Assembly: GCF_019578655.1 (NCBI RefSeq)
Contig: NC_063259.1
Location: forward strand, 12,614,489-12,678,488
Length of the DNA stretch: 64,000 nucleotides
Direction of reading: 5' to 3'
From: Ricinus communis
Taxonomy: Eukaryota; Streptophyta; Magnoliopsida; Malpighiales; Euphorbiaceae
Part shown: positions 24,441 to 36,189 of the stretch, piece by piece
Layout: the number at the start of each line of letters is the position of its first letter
How positions within the stretch are numbered: position 1 is the first letter of the stretch
Notes under the pieces: generated by a model
Told to the model about the DNA's origin: nothing
What the model saw: the letters and a program-made list of their open reading frames with translations, nothing else
Database searches by the model: none
Translations under genes and position numbers: made by a program

Positions 24441-25430
24441 ATGGAGAGACAAGGAGAATACGCAGTTGGCCCAGATAAGTCATTAGAGTCTGTGCATGGT
24501 CATGAAAATACATCTGAACATGATCAACATGATGAGCATGAGCTACATTCTAAAAATGCTGCACAATCGAATGTACAAAATGTTATGGAACAGTTTATGG
24601 ATTTTCTGATGCAAAGGGTAGCTCGACAACAAGCACAGGCGCCTCAGACTCAACAACAAGAGGCCGTGATAGATAAGAATTATGAAAGGGTTAGGAAACA
24701 AGGTGCTAATATTTTTTAGGATACTACTGATCTTGCTGAGGCTGAGGAATGGTTACGAAATACAGAAAGGGTGTTGGACATATTTAATTACACATCAGAA
24801 CAGAGGCTTCTATATGCAGTGTCTTTAATAGAAAAAGATGCACTTGATTGGTAGGAAACAGTTTTAAGAAGCAGAGATCGACCAATGACTTTGATTTGGA
24901 ATGATTTCTTGAGAGAATTTGCTGAGAAGTATACTCCAGAAATTTATAGAGACAGAAAGAAGCTTGAATTTCTTCAGTTGAAGCAGAATGATATGTCAGT
25001 TGCAGAGTACGAAGTTCAATTTGTGAGATTATCTAAGTATGCACCAGAAGAAATAGCCACAGAAGAACTGAAAAGGAAGAAATTTGATATGGGTTTGAGG
25101 CTTGACATTCGTGAGAAAATGGCAGTGAAACCTCAGAATTACAATGCCTCAATTGAAGCTGCTTTGAGAGTTGAAGAAACATCATTTGAAAGGAATACTA
25201 TGGAATCTAAAAAGAAGAAAATCATTGGTACTTATAGTAATCCTCCAAGACATATTAGTATTTCTTCTTTCAGATGCTCTAATTCACAGAGGAGTAGTTA
25301 TTGTGGACGAGGGTTTGGTGGTCAGTCTAGTAGATCCTCCACAGTACCTTATAGCAGAGGTGGATAAAATTCATCCAGACTTGAGGGAGGACAAGTTTCG
25401 GCAGGTAGAGGGTTTGCTCCTGTTTATCCT
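24441..25430 (+). pseudogene. Gypsy gag with nonsense mutations
   Basis: A single frame from ATG 24441 continues through gag into pol without frameshift as far as about 27210, but is interrupted by stops. In gag these are TAG 24717, TAG 24852 and TAA 25365. Between them lies the retrotransposon gag core (EEWLRNTERVLDIF, then FAEKYTPE and FLQLKQNDMSVAEYEVQF). The N-terminus is acidic and histidine/glutamine-rich. The stop at 24852 follows LDW and fits TGG to TAG. The stop at 25365 fits CAA to TAA. The intact protein would form the virus-like particle. Confidence 0.88.
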
Positions 25431-28400
25431 ATGTGCAACAGGAGACATACTGGAGAATGTTGGGGACCTAGACCAGTAGTTTGTTTCACTTGTAGTAGGC
25501 CAGGACATTATTCTAAAGATTGTCCTATGAGAAGAAATAATGCTGGAGAATCTTATACAGTTGGTCAGAGTAGTGTTGGTGAGAATATTCCAATTGGTTC
25601 AGGCAGAGGTAGAGGAAAAGGTGGCAGAGGAGGTTTAACTATTTCAGCAACACCATCAGAACATATTGGTCAACCTCAAGCACAAGCTAGAGTATTTGCT
25701 ACTACTAGAAATGAAGCATTTGTAGCACCTGAAATTGTTATTGGTATACTTTCTATTCATGATTTTGATGCACATGTTCTTATTGATCCTGGATCAACAT
25801 GTTCATTCATATCACATGATTTTGCATCGCATGTTCATGGTAATATAGAGGCATTAGGTTATGATATATATGTATCTATGCCTGCTGGGGGTATTATCAC
25901 AGTAAATACAATAGTGAGATCATGTCTTGTAGCAGTAGATAGTGTCAAACTACATGTAGATTTGGTTGTTATTAATCTTAGAGAGTTTGATGTTATTTTG
26001 TGGATGGATTGGTTTTCAAGAAATCATGCTATTGTTGATTGTAAAACGAAGGAAGTGGCTGTGGAAATACAAGAAGAAATGAAAACAGTAATGGTGGGTG
26101 AAAGGAAGACAATTCCTAATTGTTTGATTTCAGCAGTGACTGCATGTCAATTAGTTAAAGATGGATGTGAAGCATATCTAATTAGTTTTGTGGATACTAC
26201 TAAGGTCAGTCCAGGGGTATTAGACATTTCAGTGGTCAGAGAATTTCCTAACGTATTCTTAGATGATTTGCCTGGTTTGCCACAAAATCGAGAGGTTGAT
26301 TTTGAGATTGACATCATCCCTGGCACAACACCTATTTCCATTGCATCATACAGAATGGCTCCATTGGAATTGAAAGAATTGAAGAAGCAATTAGAAGAGT
26401 TGCTTGATAAAGGTTTCATCGAGCCAAGTACTTCACCTTGGGGAGCCCTAGTTCTGTTTGTGAAGAAAAAGGATGGTAGTATGCGATTATGTATTGATTA
26501 TAGGCAATTGAATAGGATTACAGTGAAGAATAAATATCCATTGCCGAGAATTGATGATTTGCTTGATCAGTTAAAAGGTGCAACTGTGTTCTCTAAAACT
26601 GATTTAAGATCAGGTTATTGGCAACTCCGGGTTGAAGAGAAATCTATTGCCAAGACAGCATTCAAAACAAGGAATGGGCATTATGAATTTATTATGATGC
26701 CATTTGGGTTAACAAATACTCCTGCTGCTTTTATGTCACTGATGAACAAGACTTTCCAGCCATATTTAGATCACTTTGTTATTGTGTTCATTGATGATAT
26801 TCTGATTTACTCTAGAAGCTTAGAAGAGCATGAACAACACTTGAGAATTGTTTTATAGATTTTAAGGGAAAAACAGTTGTATGCAAAATTCAACAAATGC
26901 GAGTTTTGGATGGAGGAAATTGCATTCTTAGGGCATATTATTTCTAAACATGGAGTGCAACCAGATTCATCAAAGATTAAAGCAATTATTGAATGGGAAC
27001 CGCCTAGAAATGTTTCTGAAGTTCGAAGTTTTCTTGGGTTAGCTGGCTATTATAGAAGATTTGTAAAAGATTTTTCAGTTATTGCTAAGCCTCTCACAAC
27101 TTTGTTAAAGAAGAATGTGCCATTCCAGTGGACTGAGCTGTGTGATCAAAATTTTCAAGAGTTGAAGAAAAGGCTTACTACTACACCAATACTTGCATTG
27201 CCATCTGAAAATGGATTATGTTGTATATACTGATGTTTCTAGGCAAGGACTTGGATGTGTCTTAATGCAGTATGGGAAGGTTATAGCTTATGCTTCAAGA
27301 CAATTGCGACCTCATGAGCTGAATTATCCTACGCATGATCTTGAATTAGTAGCTATTGTACATGCATTGAAGATATGGCGACATTATTTATACGGGAAGA
27401 CATTTCAGATATTTACTGATCATAAGAGTTTGAAATATATCCCTACGCAAAAAGAGTTGAATCTGAGACAATGAAGATGGATTGAGCTTCTGAAGGACTA
27501 TGATTGCACTATTGATTATCATCCTGGAAAAGTAAATATTGTTGCTGATGCTTTAAGTAGGAAGTCAGTGGAAAATTTTTCAAGTATGATTTCTTACAAT
27601 GTGGAATATTTAGTTGCACTTAGAGCTATGGATGTGAAGTTTTATGTTATGACGATGTTCTATTAGCCACATTACAAGTAAAGCCTCTGATTGGAGATAA
27701 AATTAAAGATGCATAGTGTGAAGATTCTTATTTGCAAAGGATGAAGGGTAGAGTACAAGAAGGAAAGAATACACAATTTGTGTTGAAAGATGATGGTGTG
27801 TTATTGAATAGAAATCGTGTATGTGTACCTGATGTAGGGGATTTGAGAAAGGAAATCATGCATGAAGCACACTATGCACCTTATGCAATGCATCCTGGAA
27901 GTACCAAAATATACAAAAATTTGAAGCCTTATTATTGGTGGCCGACAATGAAGAAGGATGTGGCAGAACTTGTGAGTAAGTGTTTGACATGTCAGCAAGT
28001 GAAAGGAGAGCACTAGGCACCTGCAGGTAAACTTCATTCTTTATCTATACCTGTATGGAAGTGGGACAAGATTACTATGGATTTTGTTATGGGATTGCCG
28101 CGTACATTTAACAAGCATGATGCTAGGTAATTGTTGATCGACTTACTAAATATGCTCATTTCTTACCTGTGAAGCACATAGATTCAATTGATAAACTTGC
28201 TAAATTGTATATTTCTAAGATTGTTAGATTGCATGGTGTGCCTATATCTATTGTATCAGATAGGGATCCTAGATTTACTTCTCATTTCTAGGAGAGTTTG
28301 CAGAAAGCATATGGTACTAAGTTTCATTTCAGTACAGCTTTTCATCCTCAAACAGATGGGCAATCAGAAAGAACTATTCAGACATTAAAAGATATAATGA

Positions 28401-28600
28401 GGGCTTGCACACTTGAGTTGAAGGGTAACTAGGATGATTACTTACCACAGATGGAATTTGCGTATAACAACATTTTTCATTCTAATATCGGTATAGCTCC
28501 ATTAGAAGCTTTGTATGGAAGGAAATGTAGAAGTCTAGTATGCTGGGATGTTGAAGGTTTAAGAAAGCTTGAAGGTCTAGAATTGGTACAAGAAACAGTG
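25431..28600 (+). pseudogene. Gypsy pol: zinc knuckle, protease, RT, RNase H, integrase
   Basis: The first stretch (25431-26858) has 475 codons. A CCHC knuckle (C18-C31, [14 protein letters not shown]) is followed by protease with [12 protein letters not shown], then RT with [23 protein letters not shown] and catalytic FIDD at residues 453-456. After TAG 26856 (from CAG) the RT thumb/connection continues (26877-27233). A frameshift near 27213 leads into RNase H ([10 protein letters not shown]) and TGA 27472 (from CGA). Integrase shows HPGSTKIYKNL and CLTCQQVK at about 27890-28010. Further stops lie at 27714, 28014, 28289 and 28430, with frameshifts near 27644 and 28125. The 3' end of integrase is deleted. 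Confidence 0.9.
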
Positions 28601-28605
28601 GATAA

Positions 28606-28880
28606 ATTAAGTAGAATGGTATGAATTTATGCCTAAAATATGAATCATGGTAAGTTATGTGATTAAGTGGAAATTGTATTAAGTGTATGTGATGTAGATT
28701 ATATTGATTATTTATTTACTGAGCTGGAGGCTCACCCCTCTCCAAAATTTTTCTTTTCATGTTTGTAAATAGTAGTGCATCCGTTGGTTGTATCCGAAGT
28801 CTAGCTTTTAGAAGTTCTGTTAGGTTGGGCCAGTTTTGTGGAGTCTCCTCCTGATGCATTTTGTATGCAGTTATGTGATT
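28606..28880 (+). repeat. Internal fragment of the gypsy element's 3' LTR
   Basis: It matches 23841-24105 of the 5' LTR with scattered substitutions (start TAGAATGGTATG, end GTATGCAGTTATGTGAT). It is fused directly to integrase sequence upstream and to unrelated DNA downstream. Confidence 0.85.
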
Positions 28881-29373
28881 AATGCTTTTAGGGTTTTGAC
28901 CTTTTGTGTTTGTGTGGGTATTTAATTTTGGATAGCAAAGAAGATGATTTAGAAGATCTCAAATCAATATTTAAATTTCTAAAAGTTTAGATATTAATAT
29001 GCATGAATGTAAACAACACAAAAAACAAGTATTGATTCCTAGTGTTGTGCACATGCATGGAACTTATTTAGGGAATTTGGTCCTCTTATATTTGGATCTC
29101 TTGGAAAGCTTTTCAAAGAAGTACATCATGTGATAGTCTGGCCCAGACAAGTAATCCGATAAGGGCGGAAAGTGGATATCGGGGCAAGGATAGGATGCCT
29201 GGACAAGTAGCGGCTTTTGGCAGGCTTCTAGGATGGCAGCACTCTAAGGTACAGGGGTACATGAATGAATTGAATTGCACATCGAAATGGGGCAAAAAAT
29301 GGTTGATAACATATATGTAAAGAGTTGGATTAATCTCATCAGGTGCCTTTTGGTTGTTTAGCTGTGGAGTTAT

Positions 29374-29443
29374 AGGAACTCCAAAATTAAACGTGCTTGG
29401 TTTAGAAAAATTTCAGAATGGGTGACCTCTTAGGAAGTTCTCA
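29374..29443 (+). other. 5S rRNA-derived segment in Cassandra LTR 1
   Basis: It reads GGAACTCCAAAATTAAACG, then GTGCTTGG and GGGTGACCTCTTAGGAAGTT, resembling plant 5S rRNA from about nucleotide 45 to 110, where the internal polymerase III promoter boxes lie. The 5' part of 5S is not recognisable, so this is not a 5S gene. Confidence 0.85.
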
Positions 29444-29863
29444 AACCCGCCAAAGGGACAAAATCGTGAGCCCAATGGGGGCTAAAACGGACAATATCTC
29501 ATGTGATCTAGTTTCGAATCGTTAAAATGATATTAGAGCAGGACTTCTCTAATAGATGTGTGCTTCGAGGACGAACCAGGCAGAAGCTGGTGGGCATGTG
29601 ACAGAATGCCTGGCCTAGAGAAGCGGTTCGATGAGGGCGGGAAGTGGATGTCGAGACAAGTATAGAATGCCTGGATAAAGAGATGCCTAGACAAGGAGCG
29701 GTTTTTGGCAGACTTCTAGGATGGCAGCACTCTAAGGTACAGGGATACATCAATGAATCGAATTGCACATTGAAATGTGGCGGGAAATGGTTGATGACAT
29801 ATATATAAAAATTTGGAACTAATCACGTAAAGAGCTTTCTGATTGTTTGGCTGTGGAGTTATA

Positions 29864-29933
29864 GGAACTCCAAAGTTAAACATGCTTGGTTCAGAGAAAT
29901 TTCAGGATGGGTGATCTCCTGGGAAGTTTTCGA
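29864..29933 (+). other. 5S rRNA-derived segment in Cassandra LTR 2
   Basis: This is the best-preserved copy: GGAACTCCAAAGTTAAAC, TGCTTGG, and GGATGGGTGATCTCCTGGGA (a C-box-like segment with one change). It matches the A-box to C-box interval of plant 5S rRNA. Confidence 0.88.
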
Positions 29934-30484
29934 AACTACTAAAGGGACAAAACTGTAAGGCCAGTGGGGACCAAAGCGGACAATATCTCATGCGATCTGG
30001 TTCGGGGTCATTACAAATGGTATTAGAGCAGGACCCTTGTAGTAGAAGTGTGGTTCGAAGACGAACCAGTCGGAAGCTGGTGGGCATGTGATAGCCTGGC
30101 CTAAAGAATGTAAGGCCAGTGGGGACCAAAATGGACAATATCTAATGTGATCTAGTTATGGGTCATTAGAAATGGTATCAGAGCAGGACCCCTCTAGTAG
30201 ATGTGTGGTTCGAGGATAAACAAGGCGAAAGCTAGTGGACATGTGACAGCCTGGTCTAGAGAAGCGGTCCGATGAGGGCAAAAAGTGGATGCTGGGGCAA
30301 GGATAGGATGCTTGGACAAAGAACCGCTTCTGGCAGGCTTTTATGATGGCGGCACTCTAAGGTACGAAGGTACATGAATGAATCGAATTGTACATCGAAA
30401 TGGGGCAAGAAATAGTTTATTACATATATGTAAAGAGTTAGAACTAATCACATAAGGTGCTTTTTGGTTGTTTGGCTATGGAGT

Positions 30485-30549
30485 TATAAAGTTAAACGTG
30501 CTTGGTTCAGAGAAATTCCAGGATGGGTGACCTCTTAAGAAGTTCTCGA
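30485..30549 (+). other. 5S rRNA-derived segment in Cassandra LTR 4
   Basis: It reads AAAGTTAAACGTGCTTGG, then GGATGGGTGACCTCTTAAGA. The upstream GGAACTCC present in LTRs 1 and 2 is deleted, but the C-box-like word GGATGGGTGACCTC is intact. Confidence 0.85.
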
Positions 30550-30635
30550 ATCCGCCAAAGGAACAAAAGTGTGAGGCTAGTGGGGCCAAAGCAGACAATA
30601 TCTCATGTGATCTTGTTTTGGATCGTTACACATCA

Positions 30636-32229
30636 GATCTAAAACATTTTGATGATGATTTTTTTAAGTACTCTTGAAGGTTGATTAAATTCTTCATCGT
30701 GTTTCTTGCATGAATTAATGCATATGTTGATTGTTACCTTTCGAATCTTGATGAAATCTTGACGTGGGTGTGGGATTTTGAATTTCGTTGATTATATTCT
30801 TGATGAATATTGATGAGTATCATTTATTCTATAATCAATTTGATTAATAAGGCTTGTTGGATCTTTAAATCCTATTTAGACAAGTAGTCATCTTGTTATT
30901 AGGACGCCTTGTAAGATAAGGATTATATGAGTTGTATGACAACTCATACTCCTATTTTAAGTTGAGTAATGGATTTACCTAGTCCTAATATGATTAGGAT
31001 ATTAATTAAAAGATTGTTTTAATTAATTTGAATAGGAGTTAATATCCTATTAAGACAAGGACTCAAGTCTTGTGTCTTAGTATCCTAGTATGACTAGGAT
31101 AATTGACTAGTCTTGGTCAAAATTTGACTTTTTGATCAAAATTTTGACATGGCTGAAAATTGCAAGAAAATAAAAGAAAAATATTTATTTTTTATTTTGA
31201 TTAAAGATTTTTAATTCTCTAATACCCTTCTAGTTAGTATTGCATGCATGAAGGTTAAACAATTAGAATTATGTTTTTTTATCTTGGAAAATGCGATTAA
31301 AATGTGCTTATAATTATGGCGTGATGGATGATTATGGAAATTTGGCCAATGTAATTATGTTGAATGGTTGGATAACTTATTTTGAAATTTTTAAAATAAG
31401 GATTGTGATCCTTGCCTTTTCTTTATTACTCTAGGTTATAAAATTCTTCTCTCATCTAACTCCCCTTGAATGTAACTTAAGGTTTTTGTGTTCTATGTAA
31501 AGTAATCGTATAGTTTTAGATAAGTTAGATAGAAATTTATTTATTTTAATCCATGAGGAGGGTTTGCACCAAATGGAGATGAAAAAGAGATTGCCTTCAA
31601 GGACTTGAAGATTTTTGAAGGCAATACCTAAGTTGTGACCATCTAGTTTCTTCGGTAGCTCAAGAAAACTAGTTTAGATTTGTCCATAATAATCCATAAC
31701 TAGAATGACATGTTAGGATAATATATATGCATGTGATGTATGATATTAGCATGATCATGCCAAAGAATGAAATTCTTATAGTTGATATTTGTATGTTCAT
31801 AGGTCAAGAACATGATTAAGTTGCCTTTCATAATTAAAATAGGAACGAGAGCCTTGTTCATAGGATAATTTTTTGAGAAAACTCAAGGTTGCCTATTATC
31901 TTGGTATGTTCTTTATTTAATCCTACTTAACTATCTTATATATGATATGTTTCGACAAAGAGTTGTCAGTTAATTGATTTAGAAATTGTATAGAGATACA
32001 ATGTCTATCTAATTTATTTTATATGATTTTTTGAGTCACTCAAGGTTGTATTAAAATAAATAGGATTCTGGCCCACTGGTATGTACTATAAATAAGAAAT
32101 CTTGTTTAATAGTGAGGGCTATTAATTCGAAAGAAATATTGGAAGTTAACCGCATTATTAAAAAACCTTTTTAAATAGATTTTGTATAGACTATCTTATA
32201 ATCGTTTATCTTTATTGGTAGGTTGTTAA
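30636..32229. other. No gene; probable leader/LTR of the copia element
   Basis: AT-rich sequence with short recurring words (for example 'ACTCAAGGTTG...TGGTATGT' at about 31882 and 32040). It lies directly upstream of the copia gag, so it may be its LTR and leader. No clear TG...CA boundaries or primer site could be set. The Cassandra array at 29129-30630 is inserted in this unit's upstream part. Confidence 0.35.
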
Positions 32230-34465
32230 TATGAGTAAAATCTTGTCATTGCATAGCATACTTGATGTTGATAAGCTTACTAGTGCAAACTATTCCATTT
32301 GGTATCATAATCTAAGAATTTTCTTGAGAGCATTAAGAAGGATTATGTGTTAGACACTCCTTTACCACAAACTCCTAATGTATGAGCTAGTGAAGAAGAA
32401 ATAATAGCATATGACAGGCTTCTTGAGGATGATAGCCAAGTTGCAAATTTGATGTTGACTAGTATGAAACCCAAATTCCAAAAGCTATTTTTCAATTTGG
32501 ATGCTCGTACTATGATAAAGTGTATCATGGGGATGTATGATGAAAGGTACGAGACTAAGAGACAATTATTCACCGAGCAATATGCAAGTGAATTAGAATT
32601 TCTCAAGGGTCTTAAAGTGATTATAGATTTTGAAACAAATGTTGATTCAATTATAAGAACTCTACCTAAATCATGTTAGTAGTTGGTTGTGAACTTTAAA
32701 ACTAACAAACTTGAGAATATGATTACAAAATTATTTAGTATGCTTGAAACTGTGAAAGTATCTTTAGAAGAAAAAAGTAAGATATCATTTAGAAAGTCTA
32801 AAGGAAGAGAAATAAAAGTTAAAAGACTTTTGGAAGAGGATTTTACTAATGATTATAAGGGTAACAGTCGATCAAGTGGATTGAATAAAGAAATCTATCA
32901 CTTTTTGTACAAACTAGAGAAGTTGAAACTTAAAGGAGGTTCTACTTTAGGTATGCTTGTAATTGAGTATTTTCTATTAATTTCTAACTCTTCATCTTGG
33001 GTATTCGATACCGGATATGGTTCTCATCTTTGCAATAACATGCAGAGACTAAAGAATGCTAGAGAATTGAAGAAAGGCAAATCTTACCTATGCATGGGGA
33101 ATGGAGCAAAAGTTGTTGCCTTATGTGTAGAACTAGAACTTAATAAATATTATTATGTTCCTAGTATTTAAGAAATATTATATCTATTTTATACTTAGCT
33201 ATGGAAGGATTTTCATTTAATATTAAGGCAAAAGTTGTTATTTTTCATTAAATGATGTTCATTATGCTTCTCAAAAGTATGCAAATGGTTTGTAAATTTT
33301 GGATTTAGCAAAACCAATTCACAATATCGATTCAAAAAGGACTAAATTAGATAATCTTAAATCCACCCTTTTGTGGCATTGTAGAATGGGGCATATCAAT
33401 GAAACTAGAATCAACAAGTTATATAAACAAGGATTTCTTGATTCTTGTTATTATGAATCATATAGAACTTGTGAATCATGTTTACTTGGAAATATGATCA
33501 AATCACCTTTTAAAGGAAAAGGTAACTATGCCAATGAGTTTTTACGATTAGTACATTCAAATGTATATAGACCTATGTCAACTCATGCTAGAGGTGTATA
33601 TTCACTAATGACCATTCAAGATATGGTTATGTGTAGTTGATGAAATACAAGTCTGAATCTTTTAAAAAGTTTAAAAAATTCAGACAAGAGTTTGAAAAAG
33701 AAATTGCAAAAGTATTAAAACACTAAGATATGATCGAGGTGGTGAACATTTAAGGTAGGAGTTTCAAGATTATCTAAAAGAAAATAGAATTCTTTCTCAC
33801 TAGATGCCACCTGTAACACCTCAACATAACGACATCTTTGAAAGATGAAACCAAACTCTATTTGACATGGTTCGATCTATGATGAGTGACGCAAGTCTTC
33901 CTATATCCTTTTAGGGATATGCACTTGAAACTGCAACCTACATCCTTAACCGCGTTCTATCTAAATCTGTTGATAAAACACCATATGCTATATGGACTAG
34001 TCATAAGCCAAATCTCTCTTATATAAAGATTTGGGGATACGATGCTTATGTAAAGCAGATTCAATCAAATAAGCTAGGTGTGAAATCTGATCAGTTTGTT
34101 GGATATCCAAAGTAAACAGTTGGATATTACTTTTATCATACTCTTGAACAAAAGGTATTTATTGCAAAACATGTTGTCTTCATAGAAAAAGAGTTTTTTA
34201 CTGAAAGAAGTGGGAGTAAGATAAAACTTGAAAAAGTTTAAGAGACACTGACTAACATTGAGATGGAACAAGAGTAAAAGGTAGTTGCATTAGATGCGCA
34301 GGTAGAAGCTCAAAGTACACCTGAACTTCAAAGATCTTAATAGGATATGACGTAAAGAGATATGGATTTCTTATGGATAATGAAGTATGTCTAATAAGTG
34401 ATGAGCTTACTACATATTAAGAAGCAATGTTGGGTATTGATTCTAAGAGATGGCAAGAAGCCATG
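32230..34465 (+). pseudogene. Ty1/copia gag-pol, broken
   Basis: The gag start at 32230 reads MSKILSLHSILDVDKLTSAN followed by YSIWYHNLRIFL, the usual copia gag opening. Gag continues in other frames (32449-32679, 32683-33171). A protease motif (SSWVFDTGYGSHLC) lies at about 32990-33030. The GAG-pre-integrase zinc region (LLWHCRMGHINE...CESCLLG) is at 33350-33500. An integrase core remnant follows to about 34060, then a linker. The element ends just after a segment matching the start of the copia RT domain (GIDSKRWQEAM, about 34435-34460), where an unrelated LTR fragment begins. Many stops fit TGG-to-TAG, CAG-to-TAG or CGA-to-TGA changes. No RT active site remains. Confidence 0.85.
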
Positions 34466-34469
34466 TGTG

Positions 34470-35700
34470 GATGGAGGTTTGGGGCGCACACCCAAGTATT
34501 TCTAGTGACTACGGCACTGCAAGGCTTTTCAACCTAATAAGAATACACTAACTAATCATACAGAGTAGTGCGAAAATAAGAGTCACTACCCGGATAATTC
34601 TCCAGGACATTTTTTCTAATTGAGTAGCATTTTTTGATTTTATAAGGAAGCTTCACCACATCCAAAGATAGATTCGGAAGCCAACTTCCCTATTTGTGTA
34701 TCTTTATCTTTAATGTTATTCTTTAACAAGTTATTCCCTATAAATGCAACAGTTGTATTTCTACAAGCACTCATTACAGCATGTGAGGTCCTCTTAAGTC
34801 TAACCCATTTTATTAAGCCCAATCCTTGTTTGATTTTTTAACCTATTTAACTATTTAATTATGTACAAAGCTCACTTAGTCTAGCCTAATTACAAGTTAT
34901 GCATTTAATTCTAGCCTTTAATACCTAAATGGACTACTTTTTATGCTAAGCCCAATTAGATGATTCTTATCCTAGCGTGACATATTTAATTAATCAAAGC
35001 ATGACAAGACCCACTAAGTTTATATAGATTTTAGTTTAGGCCCATTTTACCATCCTTTAACCTAATGGGCTACTTTTTTATGTTAAGGTCCAAGTTTTAA
35101 GCTTAGAGTCCATGTGTCCAATTTTAATTAAATATTCACACAACAGATATTTGGCATCCATAAACTATAGAAATTAAAGTGTAAGAAATTAAATATAGCT
35201 ATTACAACCTTCCTATAACTACAAATTGAAAGAAATAAATGCATGAAAATAAGTCATAGGGTAAAAAAAGACTAAAATGCATAAAAATCTGAAATATGGC
35301 TAATTTTGATGTAGAGCCAATAGGTCTAGGTCACATAACCGATTGCCTCGAGGGCTTGGTTAGGTTGATTCTGCAACTTTTCTTTCAATCCTCAAGCCCA
35401 AGATCCAATTACATATGTACAGAAGATAACAATCAATCAATAAAATTAAAATAATAAAATAAAAGGCATAAAAATGAATTCAAATATACCAAAACATATA
35501 AATCATGCAAACATAAAAAGAATAAGAAAACTGACATAAGGGAAAAGAACTTTACATTGCAGATTTTGGATTCAAACATGCAACCCTAGATCTAACATAT
35601 AATCATTTGAAGAAAACATAGATCCTAATCATTTCACTAATTAGATTTAGAATCCAATAAAAAGATATTATCAGATTTTAAACCCTACACATATCAATGT
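34470..35700 (-). repeat. LTR fragment of the same Ogre/Tat-like family as 3555-5749
   Basis: Blocks shared in order with 3565-4900 include CACACCCAAGT, GACTACGGCACTG, AAGGCTTTTCAACCTAAT, ATAAGGAAGCTT, and a long run of 'CCTAATxxACTACTTxTTATG' type words. The copies are clearly diverged. The left edge abuts the copia RT fragment directly. The right edge fades out near 35700. Confidence 0.7.
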
Positions 35701-36189
35701 TCGGAAGAAGGCTTTGAAAGAAGGAGTTATTCTCAGATGCCCACAATCGGAGGTGCAAAGGGCCTTGTTGTATAATGGGCTTTTAGAAGGAATGCGCAGG
35801 AAATGTATCAAAATAGTCAAAAGAAGCCATCAACGGCATTACTGGTTTTAGGACTCAGAGCAAAGGAAGGTTTGCAGAGGCTTGACCATATTCAAAACCT
35901 AGCATCATAAAAGCATGTTGATTCATAACAAAATTAAATCTAATCATGTAAATCATATAAAACATCTAAGATCAACCTAAGAATGTTTATAAAATCATAA
36001 AAATAAAAGAACCAATAAAGAGGAAAGAGATGCTAATAATGTTTAGTGAGTTATGATTATCTTAATTAATGAGATCCAACTTAGAAATTTTGAAAAAGTC
36101 TTAAATTGCTTCGTTGCCTCTTTAATGTTTTCCAATCAATTCCTAATATAAACAATATCCACGAGTAGAAATGGCAAGCTCAAGACAGG

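Larger units (their letters stand above)
22003..28880 (+). mobile_element. Ty3/gypsy element, 3' truncated
   Basis: It has a 5' LTR (22003-24323), a primer site (24329-24339) and gag-pol (24441 to about 28600). It then jumps directly into an internal part of its own LTR (28606-28880, matching 23841-24105). The jump occurs at the shared word TAGAATGGTATG, so a deletion removed the end of integrase, the polypurine tract and the first part of the 3' LTR. The rest of the 3' LTR is also lost after 28880. Only 26 bp separate its start from the target duplication of the preceding element. Confidence 0.9.
29129..30630 (+). mobile_element. Cassandra-like TRIM with four tandem LTRs
   Basis: The order is LTR 29129-29525, internal 29526-29596, LTR 29597-30015, internal 30016-30086, deleted LTR 30087-30170, internal 30171-30241, LTR 30242-30630. 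All three internal domains are 71 bp and open with a Met-tRNA primer site; the copy at 30173-30184 is an exact TGGTATCAGAGC. The whole array is flanked by one 5-bp target duplication, CATCA (29124-29128 and 30631-30635). LTRs begin TGTGAYAG and end near CGTTACA. Three of the four LTRs contain a segment from the 3' half of 5S rRNA, the hallmark of Cassandra. No protein is encoded; such elements depend on enzymes from other retroelements. Confidence 0.92.

Noticed and set aside
29374..30549. 5S rRNA genes
   Set aside because: Only the 3' half of 5S is recognisable, with promoter-box changes, and it sits inside LTRs with TRIM primer sites. It is Cassandra sequence, not a 5S gene cluster.
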